Source of the DNA: Pseudomonas simiae
Lineage (GTDB): Bacteria > Pseudomonadota > Gammaproteobacteria > Pseudomonadales > Pseudomonadaceae
Assembly: GCF_900111895.1 (NCBI RefSeq)
Contig: NZ_FOKB01000011.1
Span: 1-64,000 of the forward strand
Length of the DNA: 64,000 nucleotides
Reading direction: 5' to 3'
The position numbers and the translations under genes were made by a program. Below are positions 53,748 through 63,034 of this stretch, one piece after another. The first letter of the stretch is position 1, and every line of letters starts with the position of its first letter. Under the pieces are notes generated by a model. That model searched no databases, was not told the DNA's origin, and saw only the letters and a list, made by a program, of their open reading frames with translations.

Positions 53748-54356
53748 ATGCTAAAACTGACGCCACGCCAAGCTGAGATTCTGGCTTTTATCAAGCGCTG
53801 CCTCGATGACAACGGCTACCCGCCGACGCGAGCGGAAATTGCGCTGGAACTGGGGTTCAAGTCCCCCAATGCCGCCGAAGAACACCTCAAGGCCCTCGCT
53901 CGCAAAGGCGCGATCGAGATGACCCCCGGTGCCTCGCGCGGTATCCGCATCCCTGGCTTCGAAGCCAAGGCCGACGAATCGACCCTGCCGATCATCGGTC
54001 GCGTCGCTGCCGGTGCGCCGATCCTGGCGCAGCAGCACGTCGAGGAATCCTGCAACATCAACCCGACCTTCTTCCATCCGCGCGCCGACTACCTCTTGCG
54101 GGTCCATGGCATGAGCATGAAGGACGTGGGCATCTTCGATGGCGACCTGCTGGCCGTCCACACCACCCGCGAAGCCCGTAATGGCCAGATCGTCGTCGCC
54201 CGTATCGGCGATGAAGTCACCGTCAAACGCTTCAAGCGCGAAGGCAGCAAGGTCTGGCTCCTGGCCGAGAACCCTGAGTTCGCCCCGATTGAAGTGAACC
54301 TGAAAGATCAGGACCTGGTGATCGAAGGCTTGAGCGTCGGCGTCATTCGCCGCTAA
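53748..54356 (+). CDS. lexA: SOS repressor LexA
   Basis: 202 residues. The winged-helix domain is 'LTPRQAEILAFIKRCLDDNG' to 'EEHLKALARKGAIEM'. The Ala-Gly cleavage site is in 'GRVAAGAPI', the catalytic serine in 'VHGMSMKDVGI' and the lysine in 'VTVKRFKREG'. RecA filaments trigger self-cleavage. Two SOS boxes precede it, and sulA follows 10 bases downstream in the same operon. The same signal would inactivate the prophage CI. Confidence 0.97.
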   Translation: MLKLTPRQAEILAFIKRCLDDNGYPPTRAEIALELGFKSPNAAEEHLKALARKGAIEMTPGASRGIRIPGFEAKADESTLPIIGRVAAGAPILAQQHVEESCNINPTFFHPRADYLLRVHGMSMKDVGIFDGDLLAVHTTREARNGQIVVARIGDEVTVKRFKREGSKVWLLAENPEFAPIEVNLKDQDLVIEGLSVGVIRR

Positions 54357-54366
54357 AGGAGGCATC

Positions 54367-54840
54367 ATGCAGCTCGTCCACACCCCACAACACACACAAC
54401 TGTCGCTGTTCGAGGCCTTCATGGCCCAACCCCTTGCGCCCATTCTCAAGGAAACGGTCGAAGCGCCCTGGAGCGCCGAGCCTGAGGCGTTCAGTGAATT
54501 GTCGTTGCGCGGTGCAGCGGGGAGCTGCCTGAGCCTGCTGGCGCCGATCCTACGCGAATTGAGCGAAGAGCAGGACGCGCGCTGGCTGACGCTGATCGCC
54601 CCACCCGCCAGCCTGACCCAAGCCTGGCTACGGGACGCCGGCCTCAACCGCGAGCGCATCCTGCTGCTGCAACCGCGCGGCGCACAAAGTGCACAGCAAT
54701 TGACCTGCGAAGCCCTGCGCTTGGGCCGTAGCCATACGGTGGTGAGCTGGTTGAATCCACTGAGTGTCAGTGCCAAGCAACAACTGATCAGTGCCGCGCG
54801 CACGGGCGATGCTCAGAGCTTGAATATTCGATTGGGATAA
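54367..54840 (+). CDS. sulA: Cell division inhibitor SulA
   Basis: 157 residues with AAAGGAGG before the ATG. 'QLSLFEAFMAQPLAPILKE', 'WLTLIAPPASLTQAWLRDAGLNRERILLLQ' and 'CEALRLGRSHTVVSWL' are typical of Pseudomonas SulA. It binds FtsZ and halts division during SOS. It is co-transcribed with lexA. Confidence 0.92.
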   Translation: MQLVHTPQHTQLSLFEAFMAQPLAPILKETVEAPWSAEPEAFSELSLRGAAGSCLSLLAPILRELSEEQDARWLTLIAPPASLTQAWLRDAGLNRERILLLQPRGAQSAQQLTCEALRLGRSHTVVSWLNPLSVSAKQQLISAARTGDAQSLNIRLG

Positions 54841-54866
54841 GTACTGAGCGGCCAAAGCCCTGTAGA

Positions 54867-54904
54867 CAATCCCGCACTCCACGAACGTCCGTGGTGAGCG
54901 GGAT
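54867..54904. repeat. Hairpin after sulA
   Basis: AATCCCGC and GCGGGATT form the outer stem with CCACG/CGTGG inside. It lies between the convergent sulA and the small gene at 54960, and may act as a rho-independent-like structure without a strong T-run. Confidence 0.5.
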
Positions 54905-54959
54905 TCTGCAGTGAGCCGGCTTGCCCGCTCACCACAACACGCCCTCTTTTCACTGGAAC

Positions 54960-55193
54960 TCAGTGAAGAACGCGCGGCCCGTCTTCTTTTTCCGGCTCGC
55001 CTTCTGCCAGGCGACCTGCCATCTGCACGCCCACGCTCAACATGGCTTTAGCCACTTCCACGTGCTGGCCCTGCAGGAACACTTTGGCGTCCTCGGAAAA
55101 ATCCAGAATGACCAGAGAACCCTCGTCCTCAGCCCGACGCAGCTCGATTCGGCCGTCAGGCAACTCAACAATTTCCAGAAAGGACGTCGGCAT
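54960..55193 (-). CDS. Conserved hypothetical protein next to sulA
   Basis: 77 residues from ATG 55193, with GGAGAA upstream. 'FLEIVELPDGRIELRRAEDEGSLVILDFSEDAKVFLQGQHVEVAKAM' is conserved in Pseudomonas at this position (PA3009-like by synteny). No motif of known function; small, acidic and soluble. Confidence 0.8.
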   Translation of the reverse strand: MPTSFLEIVELPDGRIELRRAEDEGSLVILDFSEDAKVFLQGQHVEVAKAMLSVGVQMAGRLAEGEPEKEDGPRVLH

Positions 55194-55310
55194 AAAAGTC
55201 TGTTCTCCACGAAAGGCCGGGATTATATCAGTCATCCGCTGCGTTTCGCTGAGGATCTGGCCAGGTTTCGTTGCGGCTTGATGAATGGTGCCAGGATGAC
55301 CCGGTTCACA

Positions 55311-55330
55311 TGTGGGAGCGAGCTCCCACA
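55311..55330. repeat. Perfect 9-bp inverted repeat, REP fragment
   Basis: TGTGGGAGC-GA-GCTCCCACA. It carries the GTGGGAG end of the local REP elements as a minimal hairpin. Confidence 0.7.
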
Positions 55331-55360
55331 GATTGATCGGTGTAAATCAGTGACGCCGCC

Positions 55361-55882
55361 TCAGCACTCGTTGAGGCCTTCGCGAAAGCGCAGCGCCATC
55401 TTTTTCAGTGCCTGGCGCCAGCTTTCCAGCTCTTCCCGGCTCAACGGCTTGGGCTCATCCTCTTCAACCGCAACCGCCACGATCAACGGTTGAGTCACAT
55501 CGCCCTTGGGCACATGGGGAATACGCGGCGGTTGGAACATATCGGCATGCGCCTTGAGCAGGCGTGCGACCCAGCTGTCGGGGCTTTGGGCCATTTCAAC
55601 CAGCTCAGCCAGCTCAGGAATCGCCATCGAGTCCAGCACTTCGCGGTTCATGATCATCTCTGCACGAGGCGAACCCGCCTGGGGCAAACGGTAGAACCCG
55701 GCGATTTCATGGCACAGGCCCAGCAAGGCACCGTACAGGTGGAACAATGCCGCTTCACGCCCCGCCTGGACCAGCGCGATGGCATTCATCTCTTTCCCCT
55801 CCTCGGCGCGGCCAAGGGCTTCCAGGGACAAACCCGCGAAGTAAATTTTCTGGTTGGTACGGGTATAGAGTTCGTTGGCCAT
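55361..55882 (-). CDS. DUF6586 family protein
   Basis: 173 residues from ATG 55882, with GTGGAGA upstream. 'ELYTRTNQKIYFAGLSLEAL' at the N-terminus and 'ALVQAGREAALFHLYGALLGLCHEIAGFYRLP' in the middle are typical of this Pseudomonas family. Its function is unknown. It is always reported next to topA and sulA (synteny from memory). Confidence 0.78.
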   Translation of the reverse strand: MANELYTRTNQKIYFAGLSLEALGRAEEGKEMNAIALVQAGREAALFHLYGALLGLCHEIAGFYRLPQAGSPRAEMIMNREVLDSMAIPELAELVEMAQSPDSWVARLLKAHADMFQPPRIPHVPKGDVTQPLIVAVAVEEDEPKPLSREELESWRQALKKMALRFREGLNEC

Positions 55883-56013
55883 AACGGCAATCTCCACAAC
55901 GAATAAGCGTGATGCTGGCTGAACAGTGTCACGGATCAGCCGAGCCTACTGCAAGTGCAATAAACCGCTGCTTATGGGGGGCAAAACTCGACGTTCAGAT
56001 CCAGACTGATCCA

Positions 56014-56107
56014 AATGTGGGAGGGGGCTTGCCCCCCGATTGCGGCGCATCAGTCATACACATGTCGACTGATATACCGCTATCGGGGGCAAGCCCCCTC
56101 CCACATT
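56014..56107. repeat. REP-type hairpin pair
   Basis: AATGTGGGAGGGGGCTTGCC at the left and GGCAAGCCCCCTCCCACATT at the right are exact inverses, with CAGTCA/TCGACTG-type inner stems. It is the best preserved copy in the window and is related to that at 27854. Confidence 0.85.
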
Positions 56108-56130
56108 GGATCTTCAGCGCATCCGACGGG

Positions 56131-58752
56131 TCAAGCGCCCTGGCGCTTGTCCTCGACCTTCCACTTGCCGCCGTCGTAGAACGCTTTCCAGCCAGTAGGC
56201 TTGCCGTCCACTTCGGTCTGCACGTACTGCTCCTTGGTCTTGCGGCTGTAACGGATCACGGCTGGGCGACCATCCGGATCCTTCTTCGGCGCTTCACACA
56301 GGAAGTGGTACTTCGGATCGATCTCGTCCTTGTGCGGCACGATCTCCAGCACCAGCGGTGCACGGGTCTCGCGGTTTTTCGGGAACTGGCTGGCAGCCAG
56401 GAACAGCCCCGAAGCGCCGTCACGCAGGATGTAGGTGTCGTTGACCTTCTCACACTTGAGTTCAGGCATCTTCACCGGGTCCATCTTCGGCGGCGCCGCG
56501 TCACCGCTTTTCAGCAGTTTGCGGGTGTTCTTGCACGTCGGGTTGGTGCAGCCGAAGAACTTGCCGAAACGGCCAGTCTTGAGCTGCATCTCGCTGCCAC
56601 ACTTGTCGCATTCCAGGCTCGGACCTTCGTAGCCTTTGATGCGATAGGTGCCCTCTTCAATCTCGTAGCCGTTGCAATCCGGGTTGTTACCGCAGATATG
56701 CAGCTTGTGCTTTTCATCCAGCAGGTAGGCGTCCATCGCCGTGCTGCAGATTGGGCAACGGTGCTTGCCACGCAGTACCAGCGACTCGGATTCCCCCTCG
56801 TCATCGGCAGCGATTTCGTCACCCGGCACCAGGTTGACGGTGGCCTTGCAGCGCTCTTTCGGCGGCAGGCTGTAGCCCGAGCAACCGAGGAACACGCCGG
56901 TGGACGCCGTACGAATCTGCATCGGGCGGCCGCAGGTCTGGCACGGGATGTCAGTCATCACCGGCTGATTGGCGCGCATACCGCTTTCAGGGCTTTCAGC
57001 TACTTCGAGTTTTTTCTTGAAGTCGCCGTAGAACTCGTCCAGCACGTTTTTCCAATCGCGTTCGCCCTGGGCCACGTCATCGAGGTTCTCTTCCATGCCG
57101 GCGGTGAAGCCGTAGTCCATCAGGTTGGAGAAGCTTTCCGACAGGCGTTCGGTGACGATGTCGCCCATCTTTTCCGAATAGAAACGACGGTTGTGCAGCG
57201 CAACGTAGCCACGGTCCTGAATGGTGGAGATGATCGCCGCGTAGGTCGAAGGACGACCGATACCGCGTTTTTCCATCTCTTTCACCAGGCTGGCTTCCGA
57301 ATAACGCGCCGGCGGCTTGGTGAAGTGCTGGGACGGGTCGAGCGTGATCAGCTTCAGCGTATCGCCCTGGGCCATGTCCGGCAGCACATCGTCATCGCCA
57401 GGCTTGGCGATTTGCGGCATCACACGGGTATAGCCGTCGAACTTGAGGATACGGCCCTTGGCACGCAGCTCGAAGTCAGAAGCCGCCACCGTGACGGTGG
57501 TGGACAGGTATTGCGCCGGCAGCATCTGGCAGGCCAGGAACTGGCGCCAGATCAGCTCGTAGAGGCGCTCAGCGTCGCGCTCCATGCCGCTCAGCTTGGC
57601 AGGCGTGGTATTGGCGTCGGAAGGACGGATCGCTTCGTGAGCCTCTTGTGCGCCTTCCTTGCTGCTGTAGACGTTCGGTTTCTCGGGCAGGTACTTCTTG
57701 CCGAACTCTTCTTCAATATAAGTACGCGCCATCGCGACCGCGTCCACCGACAGGTTGGTGGAGTCGGTACGCATGTAAGTGATGTAGCCGGCTTCGTACA
57801 AGCGCTGGGCCATCATCATGGTTTTCTTCACCCCAAAGCCCAGGCGGTTGCTCGCGGCCTGTTGCAGGGTGGAGGTGATGAACGGTGCCGATGGCTTGCT
57901 GCTGGTCGGCTTGTCCTCACGCTTGACGATGCTGTAACTGGAAGACTTGAGCTTTTCCAGCGCCGCCATGGCCTGGGCTTCGTTCAGCGGCTTGAAGGCC
58001 TCGCCTTTCTCGCGGGCCACTTCAAAGCGCACGTTGGCGCCCTTGGCAGTGCCCAGATCGGCGTGGACTTCCCAGTACTCTTCGGGGATGAACGCACGGA
58101 TTTCGCGCTCACGCTCCACCACCAGCTTCACCGCAACCGATTGCACACGGCCGGCGGACAGCCCACGGGCGATCTTGGCCCACAGCAGTGGCGAGACCAT
58201 GTAACCCACGACGCGGTCGAGGAAACGACGGGCCTGTTGGGCGTTGACGCGGTCGATGTCCAGTTCGCCGGGTTTGGAGAAGGCCTCTTGGATGGCCTTC
58301 TTGGTGATTTCGTTGAACACCACACGCTTGTAGCGGCTGTCGTCGCCGCCGATGGCTTCCCGCAGGTGCCAGGCAATGGCTTCCCCTTCGCGGTCCAAGT
58401 CCGTTGCGAGATAGATGGTGTCGGCATCCTTGGCGAGCCGGCGCAGCTCTTCGATGACCTTTTCCTTGCCTGGAAGGATTTCGTACTTGGCCTTCCAGCC
58501 ATGATCCGGGTCCACACCCATGCGCGAGACCAGCTGCTTGCGCGCTTTCTCTTTAGGGCTGAGCACCGGACCTTCGCCCGCAGCCGCCTTGCCGCGCTTG
58601 GCGGCTGGCTCCTTACTGGCGCTAGCCGAACCGCTGGTGGGCAGGTCTCGGATATGGCCGATACTCGACTTCACCACGTACTCGTTGCCCAAGTACTTGT
58701 TGATGGTCTTGGCCTTAGCCGGGGATTCCACAATGACCAGCGATTTGCCCAT
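56131..58752 (-). CDS. topA: DNA topoisomerase I
   Basis: 873 residues from ATG 58752 (MGKSLVIVESPAKAKTINKY). The Toprim domain is 'LVIVESPAKAKTI' to 'YLATDLDREGEAIAWHLRE'. The active-site tyrosine is in 'AGYITYMRTDSTNLS'. Four-cysteine zinc modules (CQTCGRPM, CPICSTAM, CDKCGSEM with CTNPTC) follow, then a basic C-terminal tail. It relaxes negative supercoils behind RNA polymerase. Confidence 0.97.
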   Translation of the reverse strand: MGKSLVIVESPAKAKTINKYLGNEYVVKSSIGHIRDLPTSGSASASKEPAAKRGKAAAGEGPVLSPKEKARKQLVSRMGVDPDHGWKAKYEILPGKEKVIEELRRLAKDADTIYLATDLDREGEAIAWHLREAIGGDDSRYKRVVFNEITKKAIQEAFSKPGELDIDRVNAQQARRFLDRVVGYMVSPLLWAKIARGLSAGRVQSVAVKLVVEREREIRAFIPEEYWEVHADLGTAKGANVRFEVAREKGEAFKPLNEAQAMAALEKLKSSSYSIVKREDKPTSSKPSAPFITSTLQQAASNRLGFGVKKTMMMAQRLYEAGYITYMRTDSTNLSVDAVAMARTYIEEEFGKKYLPEKPNVYSSKEGAQEAHEAIRPSDANTTPAKLSGMERDAERLYELIWRQFLACQMLPAQYLSTTVTVAASDFELRAKGRILKFDGYTRVMPQIAKPGDDDVLPDMAQGDTLKLITLDPSQHFTKPPARYSEASLVKEMEKRGIGRPSTYAAIISTIQDRGYVALHNRRFYSEKMGDIVTERLSESFSNLMDYGFTAGMEENLDDVAQGERDWKNVLDEFYGDFKKKLEVAESPESGMRANQPVMTDIPCQTCGRPMQIRTASTGVFLGCSGYSLPPKERCKATVNLVPGDEIAADDEGESESLVLRGKHRCPICSTAMDAYLLDEKHKLHICGNNPDCNGYEIEEGTYRIKGYEGPSLECDKCGSEMQLKTGRFGKFFGCTNPTCKNTRKLLKSGDAAPPKMDPVKMPELKCEKVNDTYILRDGASGLFLAASQFPKNRETRAPLVLEIVPHKDEIDPKYHFLCEAPKKDPDGRPAVIRYSRKTKEQYVQTEVDGKPTGWKAFYDGGKWKVEDKRQGA

Positions 58753-58866
58753 GGATCGGAAAATTCCTGAATTCGAGAAGTGAAAGGCAGTTGGCGCCTG
58801 TCGCGGCAACGCTATATATAGTGGCAACAAGGTGAGGTCAAGCGCAGCATTCTGCGCGACCCGCCG

Positions 58867-59103
58867 TTATTGCCCTGAAAAAAGACTGGGTTCGGCCTGG
58901 ACCAAAGCAAAGCGCGGGACCTGCTCGCCGTCAACTTCGACGGTCTCCAGGAACATGCTCAAAGGACGCACCCAAAAGCCGTAATCGCCATACAGTGCTT
59001 GGTAGAACACCACTTCTTCTTCGGTCTCGGAGTGGCGCGCCACACTGAAAACACGGTACTGCGGACCTTTATAATGCTGGTAGAGCCCTGGTTCGACTTT
59101 CAT
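58867..59103 (-). CDS. DUF1653 protein
   Basis: 78 residues. 'GLYQHYKGPQYRVFSVARHSETEEEVVFYQALYGDYGFWVRPL' is the DUF1653 domain, a small beta-rich module of unknown role found widely in bacteria. It lies between topA and fadA, codirectional with both. Confidence 0.85.
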   Translation of the reverse strand: MKVEPGLYQHYKGPQYRVFSVARHSETEEEVVFYQALYGDYGFWVRPLSMFLETVEVDGEQVPRFALVQAEPSLFSGQ

Positions 59104-59161
59104 GCTCTGGCCCTCTTACAAAATTTGTTAAAAAAAAAATACAAAACCACCCAAAAACAAA

Positions 59162-59186
59162 AACCGGGGCACTGGGCCCCGGCTTC
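59162..59186 (-). terminator. Terminator of the fadBA operon
   Basis: GCCGGGGC pairs with GCCCCGGT around CCAGT on the minus strand, followed by TTTTTG. Confidence 0.82.
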
Positions 59187-59200
59187 CGTCAACCCAACGC

Positions 59201-60376
59201 TTAGACGCGTTCGAAGACGGTGGAAATGCCTTGGCCGAGACCAATGCACATGGTGGCTACCCCGAGGTTGCCGCCATTTTGCTTCATCACGTTAAGCAAA
59301 GTGCCGGAGATACGTGCACCGGAGCAACCAAATGGGTGGCCCAGGGCAATCGCGCCGCCGTGCAGGTTAACCTTCTCATTCATCTTGTCGAGTACTTTCA
59401 AATCTTTCAGCACCGGCAGGGCCTGTGCGGCGAAAGCTTCGTTGAGCTCGAAGAAGTCGATGTCGTTGATGGTCAGGCCCGCGCGCTTCAAGGCTTTTTG
59501 TGTGGCCGGTACTGGACCATAGCCCATGATTGCCGGGTCCACACCCGCCACGGCCATCGAACGGATCACGGCCAGCGGTTGGATACCCAAGTCCTGGGCA
59601 CGCTGCGCCGACATCACGATCATGCACGAAGCACCGTCGGTGATTTGCGACGAAGTACCGGCTGTCACGGTGCCGCCCTTTGGATTGAACGCTGGCTTGA
59701 GGGCCGCCAGGCTTTCCAGGGTGGTATCCGGACGAATGGTTTCGTCGTAGTCGAACAGTTTCAGGAAACCGTTCTCGTCATAACCGTTCATCGGGATGAT
59801 TTCATCCTTGAACTTGCCTTCCAGGGTCGCCTTGTGGGCGAGCTGGTGGGAACGCAAGCCGAACGCGTCCTGGGCTTCGCGGGTAATGCCGTGCATTTTG
59901 CCAAGCATTTCCGCGGTAAGGCCCATCATGCCCGAGGCTTTCGCCGCGTACAGCGACATGTGCGGGTTAGGATCGACGCCGTGCATCATGCTGACGTGGC
60001 CCATGTGCTCCACACCACCTACCACGAACACATCACCGTTGCCGGTCATGATCGCCTGGGCGGCGGTGTGCAGCGCGCTCATCGACGAACCGCACAGACG
60101 GCTCACGGTCTGGCCCGCGGCAGTGTGCGGGATCTGGGTCATCAGCGACGCCATGCGCGCGATGTTCCAGCCCTGCTCCAGGGTCTGGTTGACGCAGCCC
60201 CAGATCACGTCCTCGACTTCGTTCGGGTCGACCTTGGTGTTGCGCTCCAGCACTTTGCTGATCAAGTGTGCCGACATGTCTTCGGCACGGGTGTTGCGGT
60301 GCATGCCGCCCTTGGAGCGGCCCATCGGTGTGCGACCGAAGTCGACAATCACCACGTCTCTTGGATTCAAGCTCAT
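59201..60376 (-). CDS. fadA: 3-ketoacyl-CoA thiolase FadA
   Basis: 391 residues. 'SRLCGSSMSALHTAAQAI' holds the acyl-accepting cysteine, 'GGAIALGHPFGCSGARI' the catalytic His, and 'GVATMCIGLGQGISTVFERV' the second cysteine. It is the beta-subunit of the fatty acid oxidation complex and releases acetyl-CoA. It follows fadB by 29 bases in one operon. Confidence 0.96.
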   Translation of the reverse strand: MSLNPRDVVIVDFGRTPMGRSKGGMHRNTRAEDMSAHLISKVLERNTKVDPNEVEDVIWGCVNQTLEQGWNIARMASLMTQIPHTAAGQTVSRLCGSSMSALHTAAQAIMTGNGDVFVVGGVEHMGHVSMMHGVDPNPHMSLYAAKASGMMGLTAEMLGKMHGITREAQDAFGLRSHQLAHKATLEGKFKDEIIPMNGYDENGFLKLFDYDETIRPDTTLESLAALKPAFNPKGGTVTAGTSSQITDGASCMIVMSAQRAQDLGIQPLAVIRSMAVAGVDPAIMGYGPVPATQKALKRAGLTINDIDFFELNEAFAAQALPVLKDLKVLDKMNEKVNLHGGAIALGHPFGCSGARISGTLLNVMKQNGGNLGVATMCIGLGQGISTVFERV

Positions 60377-60405
60377 AAATATTCTCGCTCTAGTCGTCTG
60401 GGCGC

Positions 60406-62553
60406 TTAACCGAAGAAGCTCTGGCCGTTCTTGGCCATTTCACGCAGCTTCGCGGTCGGGTGGTACAGCGGGCCCAAATCAGCGTATTTGTCAGCCAGGG
60501 CAACGAACTCAGCCACACCGATCGAGTCGATGTAACGCAGTGCACCACCACGGAATGGAGGGAAACCAATACCGTACACCAGGCCCATATCGGCTTCGGC
60601 GGCGGTCTCGACGATGCCGTCTTCCAGGCAACGCACGGTTTCCAGGCACAGGGCGATCATCATCCAGTTGATGATGTCCTCGTCGGACACCTCACGCTGT
60701 TCGTAGATGACCGGAGCGAGCACTTCGTGCACCGACGGATCGGCCACTTTCTTCTGCTTGCCCTTCTTGTCAGCCTCGTAGGCGTAGAAGCCCTTACCGT
60801 TCTTCTGGCCCAGGCGCTTGGCCTCGTACAGCGCGTCGATCGCCGAGCGGCGGTCGTCTTTCATGCGATCCGGGAAGCCTTCAGCCATGACGTCGCGACC
60901 GTGGTGGCCGGTGTCGATGCCGACCACGTCCATCAGGTATGCCGGGCCCATTGGCCAGCCGAATTTTTCCATGACTTTGTCGATGCGCACAAAGTCCACA
61001 CCAGCGCTGACCAGCTTGGCGAAACCGCCGAAGTACGGGAACAGCACGCGATTGACCAGGAAGCCCGGGCAGTCATTGACCACGATCGGGTTCTTGCCCA
61101 TTTTCTTGGCGTAGGCAACGGTGGTGGCAACGGCCAGCTCGCTGGACTTCTCGCCACGGATCACTTCTACCAGCGGCATCATGTGCACCGGGTTGAAGAA
61201 GTGCATGCCGACGAAGTTTTCCGGACGCTTGAGGGCCTTGGCCAGCAGCGAGATGGAAATGGTCGAGGTGTTGGAGGCCAGGATGGTGTCGTCTTTGACC
61301 TGGGCTTCCACTTCAGCCAGTACGGCTTGCTTGACCTTAGGGTTCTCGACAACCGCTTCGACCACCAGGTCGACATGACCGAAATCGCCGTAGGACAGCG
61401 TAGGACGAATGCCGTTGAGCACTTCAGCCATTTTCGCGGCGGTCATGCGACCTTTGTCCACGCGACCGACCAGCAGCTTGGCGGCTTCCGCCAGGCCTTG
61501 CTCGATCCCGTGTTCGTTGATGTCTTTCATCAGGATCGGCGTGCCTTTGGACGCCGACTGGTAAGCGATACCGCCGCCCATGATACCGGCGCCGAGTACG
61601 GCAGCCTGTTTCACGTCCTTGGCGATTTCGTCGTAGGCCTTGGCCTTTTTCTTCAGTTCCTGATCGTTCAGGAACAGGCCGATCAGGCTCTGGGCTGCGG
61701 AGGTTTTCGCCAGTTTGACGAAGCCAGCCGCTTCCACTTCCAGGGCTTTGTCGCGACCGAAGTTCGCGGCTTTCTGGATGGTCTTGATCGCTTCAACCGG
61801 CGCCGGGTAGTTCGGGCCGGCCTGTCCAGCCACGAAACCTTTGGCGGTTTCGAACGACATCATTTGTTCGATGGCGTTGAGCTTGAGTTTTTCCAGCTTC
61901 GGCTGACGCTTGGCCTTGTAGTCAAATTCGCCGCTGATGGCGCCCTTGATCAGGTTCAGTGCGGCTTCGGCCAGTTTATCCGGGGCAACTACAGCGTCGA
62001 CAGCACCGACTTTCAGGGCGTCTTCAGCCTTGTTTTCCTTACCGGCGGCGATCCATTCGATAGCGTTGTCGGCACCGATCAGACGCGGCAGGCGTACGGT
62101 GCCGCCGAAACCTGGGTAGATGCCCAGTTTGACTTCAGGCAGGCCGATCTTGGCAGTGGCCGACATGACGCGGAAGTCCGCCGCCAGGCACATTTCCAGG
62201 CCACCGCCCAACGCGATGCCGTTGATCGCGGCGACGGTCGGTACGTTGAGGTCTTCAAAATCGCTGAAGATCTTGTTGGCTTCGAGGTTGCCAGCCACCA
62301 GCTCGGCATCGGGCAGCTTGAAGTTGTCGACGAATTCGGTGATGTCAGCGCCGACGATGAACACGTCCTTGCCGCTGGAGACGATCACGCCCTTGACCGA
62401 AGCATCAGCTTTGATGGTGTCTACGGCCTGACGCAATTCATTCAGGGTTAGACGGTTGAACTTGTTGACGGACTCACCCTTGAGGTCGAATTTCAGTTCG
62501 ACGATGCCACTTTCAAGAGCCTTAACCGTGATGGCTTTACCTTCGTAAATCAT
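60406..62553 (-). CDS. fadB: Fatty acid oxidation complex alpha subunit FadB
   Basis: 715 residues from ATG 62553 (MIYEGKAITVKALESGIVEL). The enoyl-CoA hydratase/isomerase domain at 1-190 includes 'AAINGIALGGGLEMCLAADF' and 'GLPEVKLGIYPGFGGTVRLP'. The 3-hydroxyacyl-CoA dehydrogenase starts near 310 with 'AAVLGAGIMGGGIAYQSASKG'; 'VGMHFFNPVHMMPLVEVI' is the catalytic-His region. It carries out two beta-oxidation steps. PsrA, encoded 9 kb away, represses this operon in Pseudomonas. Confidence 0.96.
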   Translation of the reverse strand: MIYEGKAITVKALESGIVELKFDLKGESVNKFNRLTLNELRQAVDTIKADASVKGVIVSSGKDVFIVGADITEFVDNFKLPDAELVAGNLEANKIFSDFEDLNVPTVAAINGIALGGGLEMCLAADFRVMSATAKIGLPEVKLGIYPGFGGTVRLPRLIGADNAIEWIAAGKENKAEDALKVGAVDAVVAPDKLAEAALNLIKGAISGEFDYKAKRQPKLEKLKLNAIEQMMSFETAKGFVAGQAGPNYPAPVEAIKTIQKAANFGRDKALEVEAAGFVKLAKTSAAQSLIGLFLNDQELKKKAKAYDEIAKDVKQAAVLGAGIMGGGIAYQSASKGTPILMKDINEHGIEQGLAEAAKLLVGRVDKGRMTAAKMAEVLNGIRPTLSYGDFGHVDLVVEAVVENPKVKQAVLAEVEAQVKDDTILASNTSTISISLLAKALKRPENFVGMHFFNPVHMMPLVEVIRGEKSSELAVATTVAYAKKMGKNPIVVNDCPGFLVNRVLFPYFGGFAKLVSAGVDFVRIDKVMEKFGWPMGPAYLMDVVGIDTGHHGRDVMAEGFPDRMKDDRRSAIDALYEAKRLGQKNGKGFYAYEADKKGKQKKVADPSVHEVLAPVIYEQREVSDEDIINWMMIALCLETVRCLEDGIVETAAEADMGLVYGIGFPPFRGGALRYIDSIGVAEFVALADKYADLGPLYHPTAKLREMAKNGQSFFG

Positions 62554-62924
62554 CAACTGATCTCCACGATATGGAAGCTGAACAGTACACATTGGACGCT
62601 GGCCTCTGGCTGGACATTGATGAATTCGCCAATGTTCAAGCCAATCCGCCAGGCACACCCGCCAATGCGATAGTCGGGATTCTGTATGAGTCGTCTGACA
62701 GACAAACGCTCAATTCATACGCCCGTTTGATTTGGGTACGCCACCTTCATCCAATTCCGGGCAATTGTCAATCGCTCGAAAGGCTAGGAAAAACGCGACT
62801 TTCCAGTCATTTCAGAACCCCGACCATAAGCCCGTGATTCGTCAATATTCAACTATTCACGAAATCAATAATAGAAAAGATCTGGGAAAAGGCTGTACAG
62901 AACGGGATATACCGCTAGGCTAGC

Positions 62925-63021
62925 GACAACCCTGACGCGCCTGGATGAACATCCGACGCGGGAAACACAGATTTACCGGCCTGCCTGGCCAACTCCAGCC
63001 CGATGATGATGTCGGGCTTTT
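62925..63021 (+). ncRNA. Candidate small RNA upstream of fadB
   Basis: A plus-strand terminator ends here although no plus-strand gene does. Upstream are a GGATG-AA-CATCC hairpin (62952-62963) and a possible -10-like TATACC/CTAGGCT segment near 62908-62922. No good -35 was found. The 5' end given is a guess. Confidence 0.3.
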
Positions 63022-63024
63022 TAT
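62998..63024 (+). terminator. Plus-strand terminator without an assigned gene
   Basis: AGCCCGA pairs with TCGGGCT around the TGATGATG loop, followed by TTTTATT. Confidence 0.75.
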
Positions 63025-63034
63025 TGCCTGGCTT

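Larger units (their letters stand above)
62554..63034. other. fadB upstream region, no protein gene
   Basis: It should hold the fadBA promoter. CAAAC (62702-62706) and GTTTG (62724-62728) look like two PsrA half-sites, but the spacing is far larger than the N4 of the psrA boxes. The right half holds a possible plus-strand RNA ending in a terminator at 62998-63021. Confidence 0.45.

Noticed and set aside
55909..58770. A 953-codon open frame antisense to topA
   Set aside because: It lies almost wholly opposite the well-supported topA and has no recognisable domain.
60460..62451. A 663-codon open frame antisense to fadB
   Set aside because: Codon-bias shadow of fadB, with repetitive Val/Asp/His-rich translation.
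62702..62728. CAAAC...GTTTG as a PsrA box for fadBA
   Set aside because: The half-sites are 17 bases apart, against 4 in the psrA boxes; kept only as a remark.
62571..62837. An 88-codon plus-strand frame upstream of fadB
   Set aside because: It has no ribosome site and would occupy the expected fadBA promoter.
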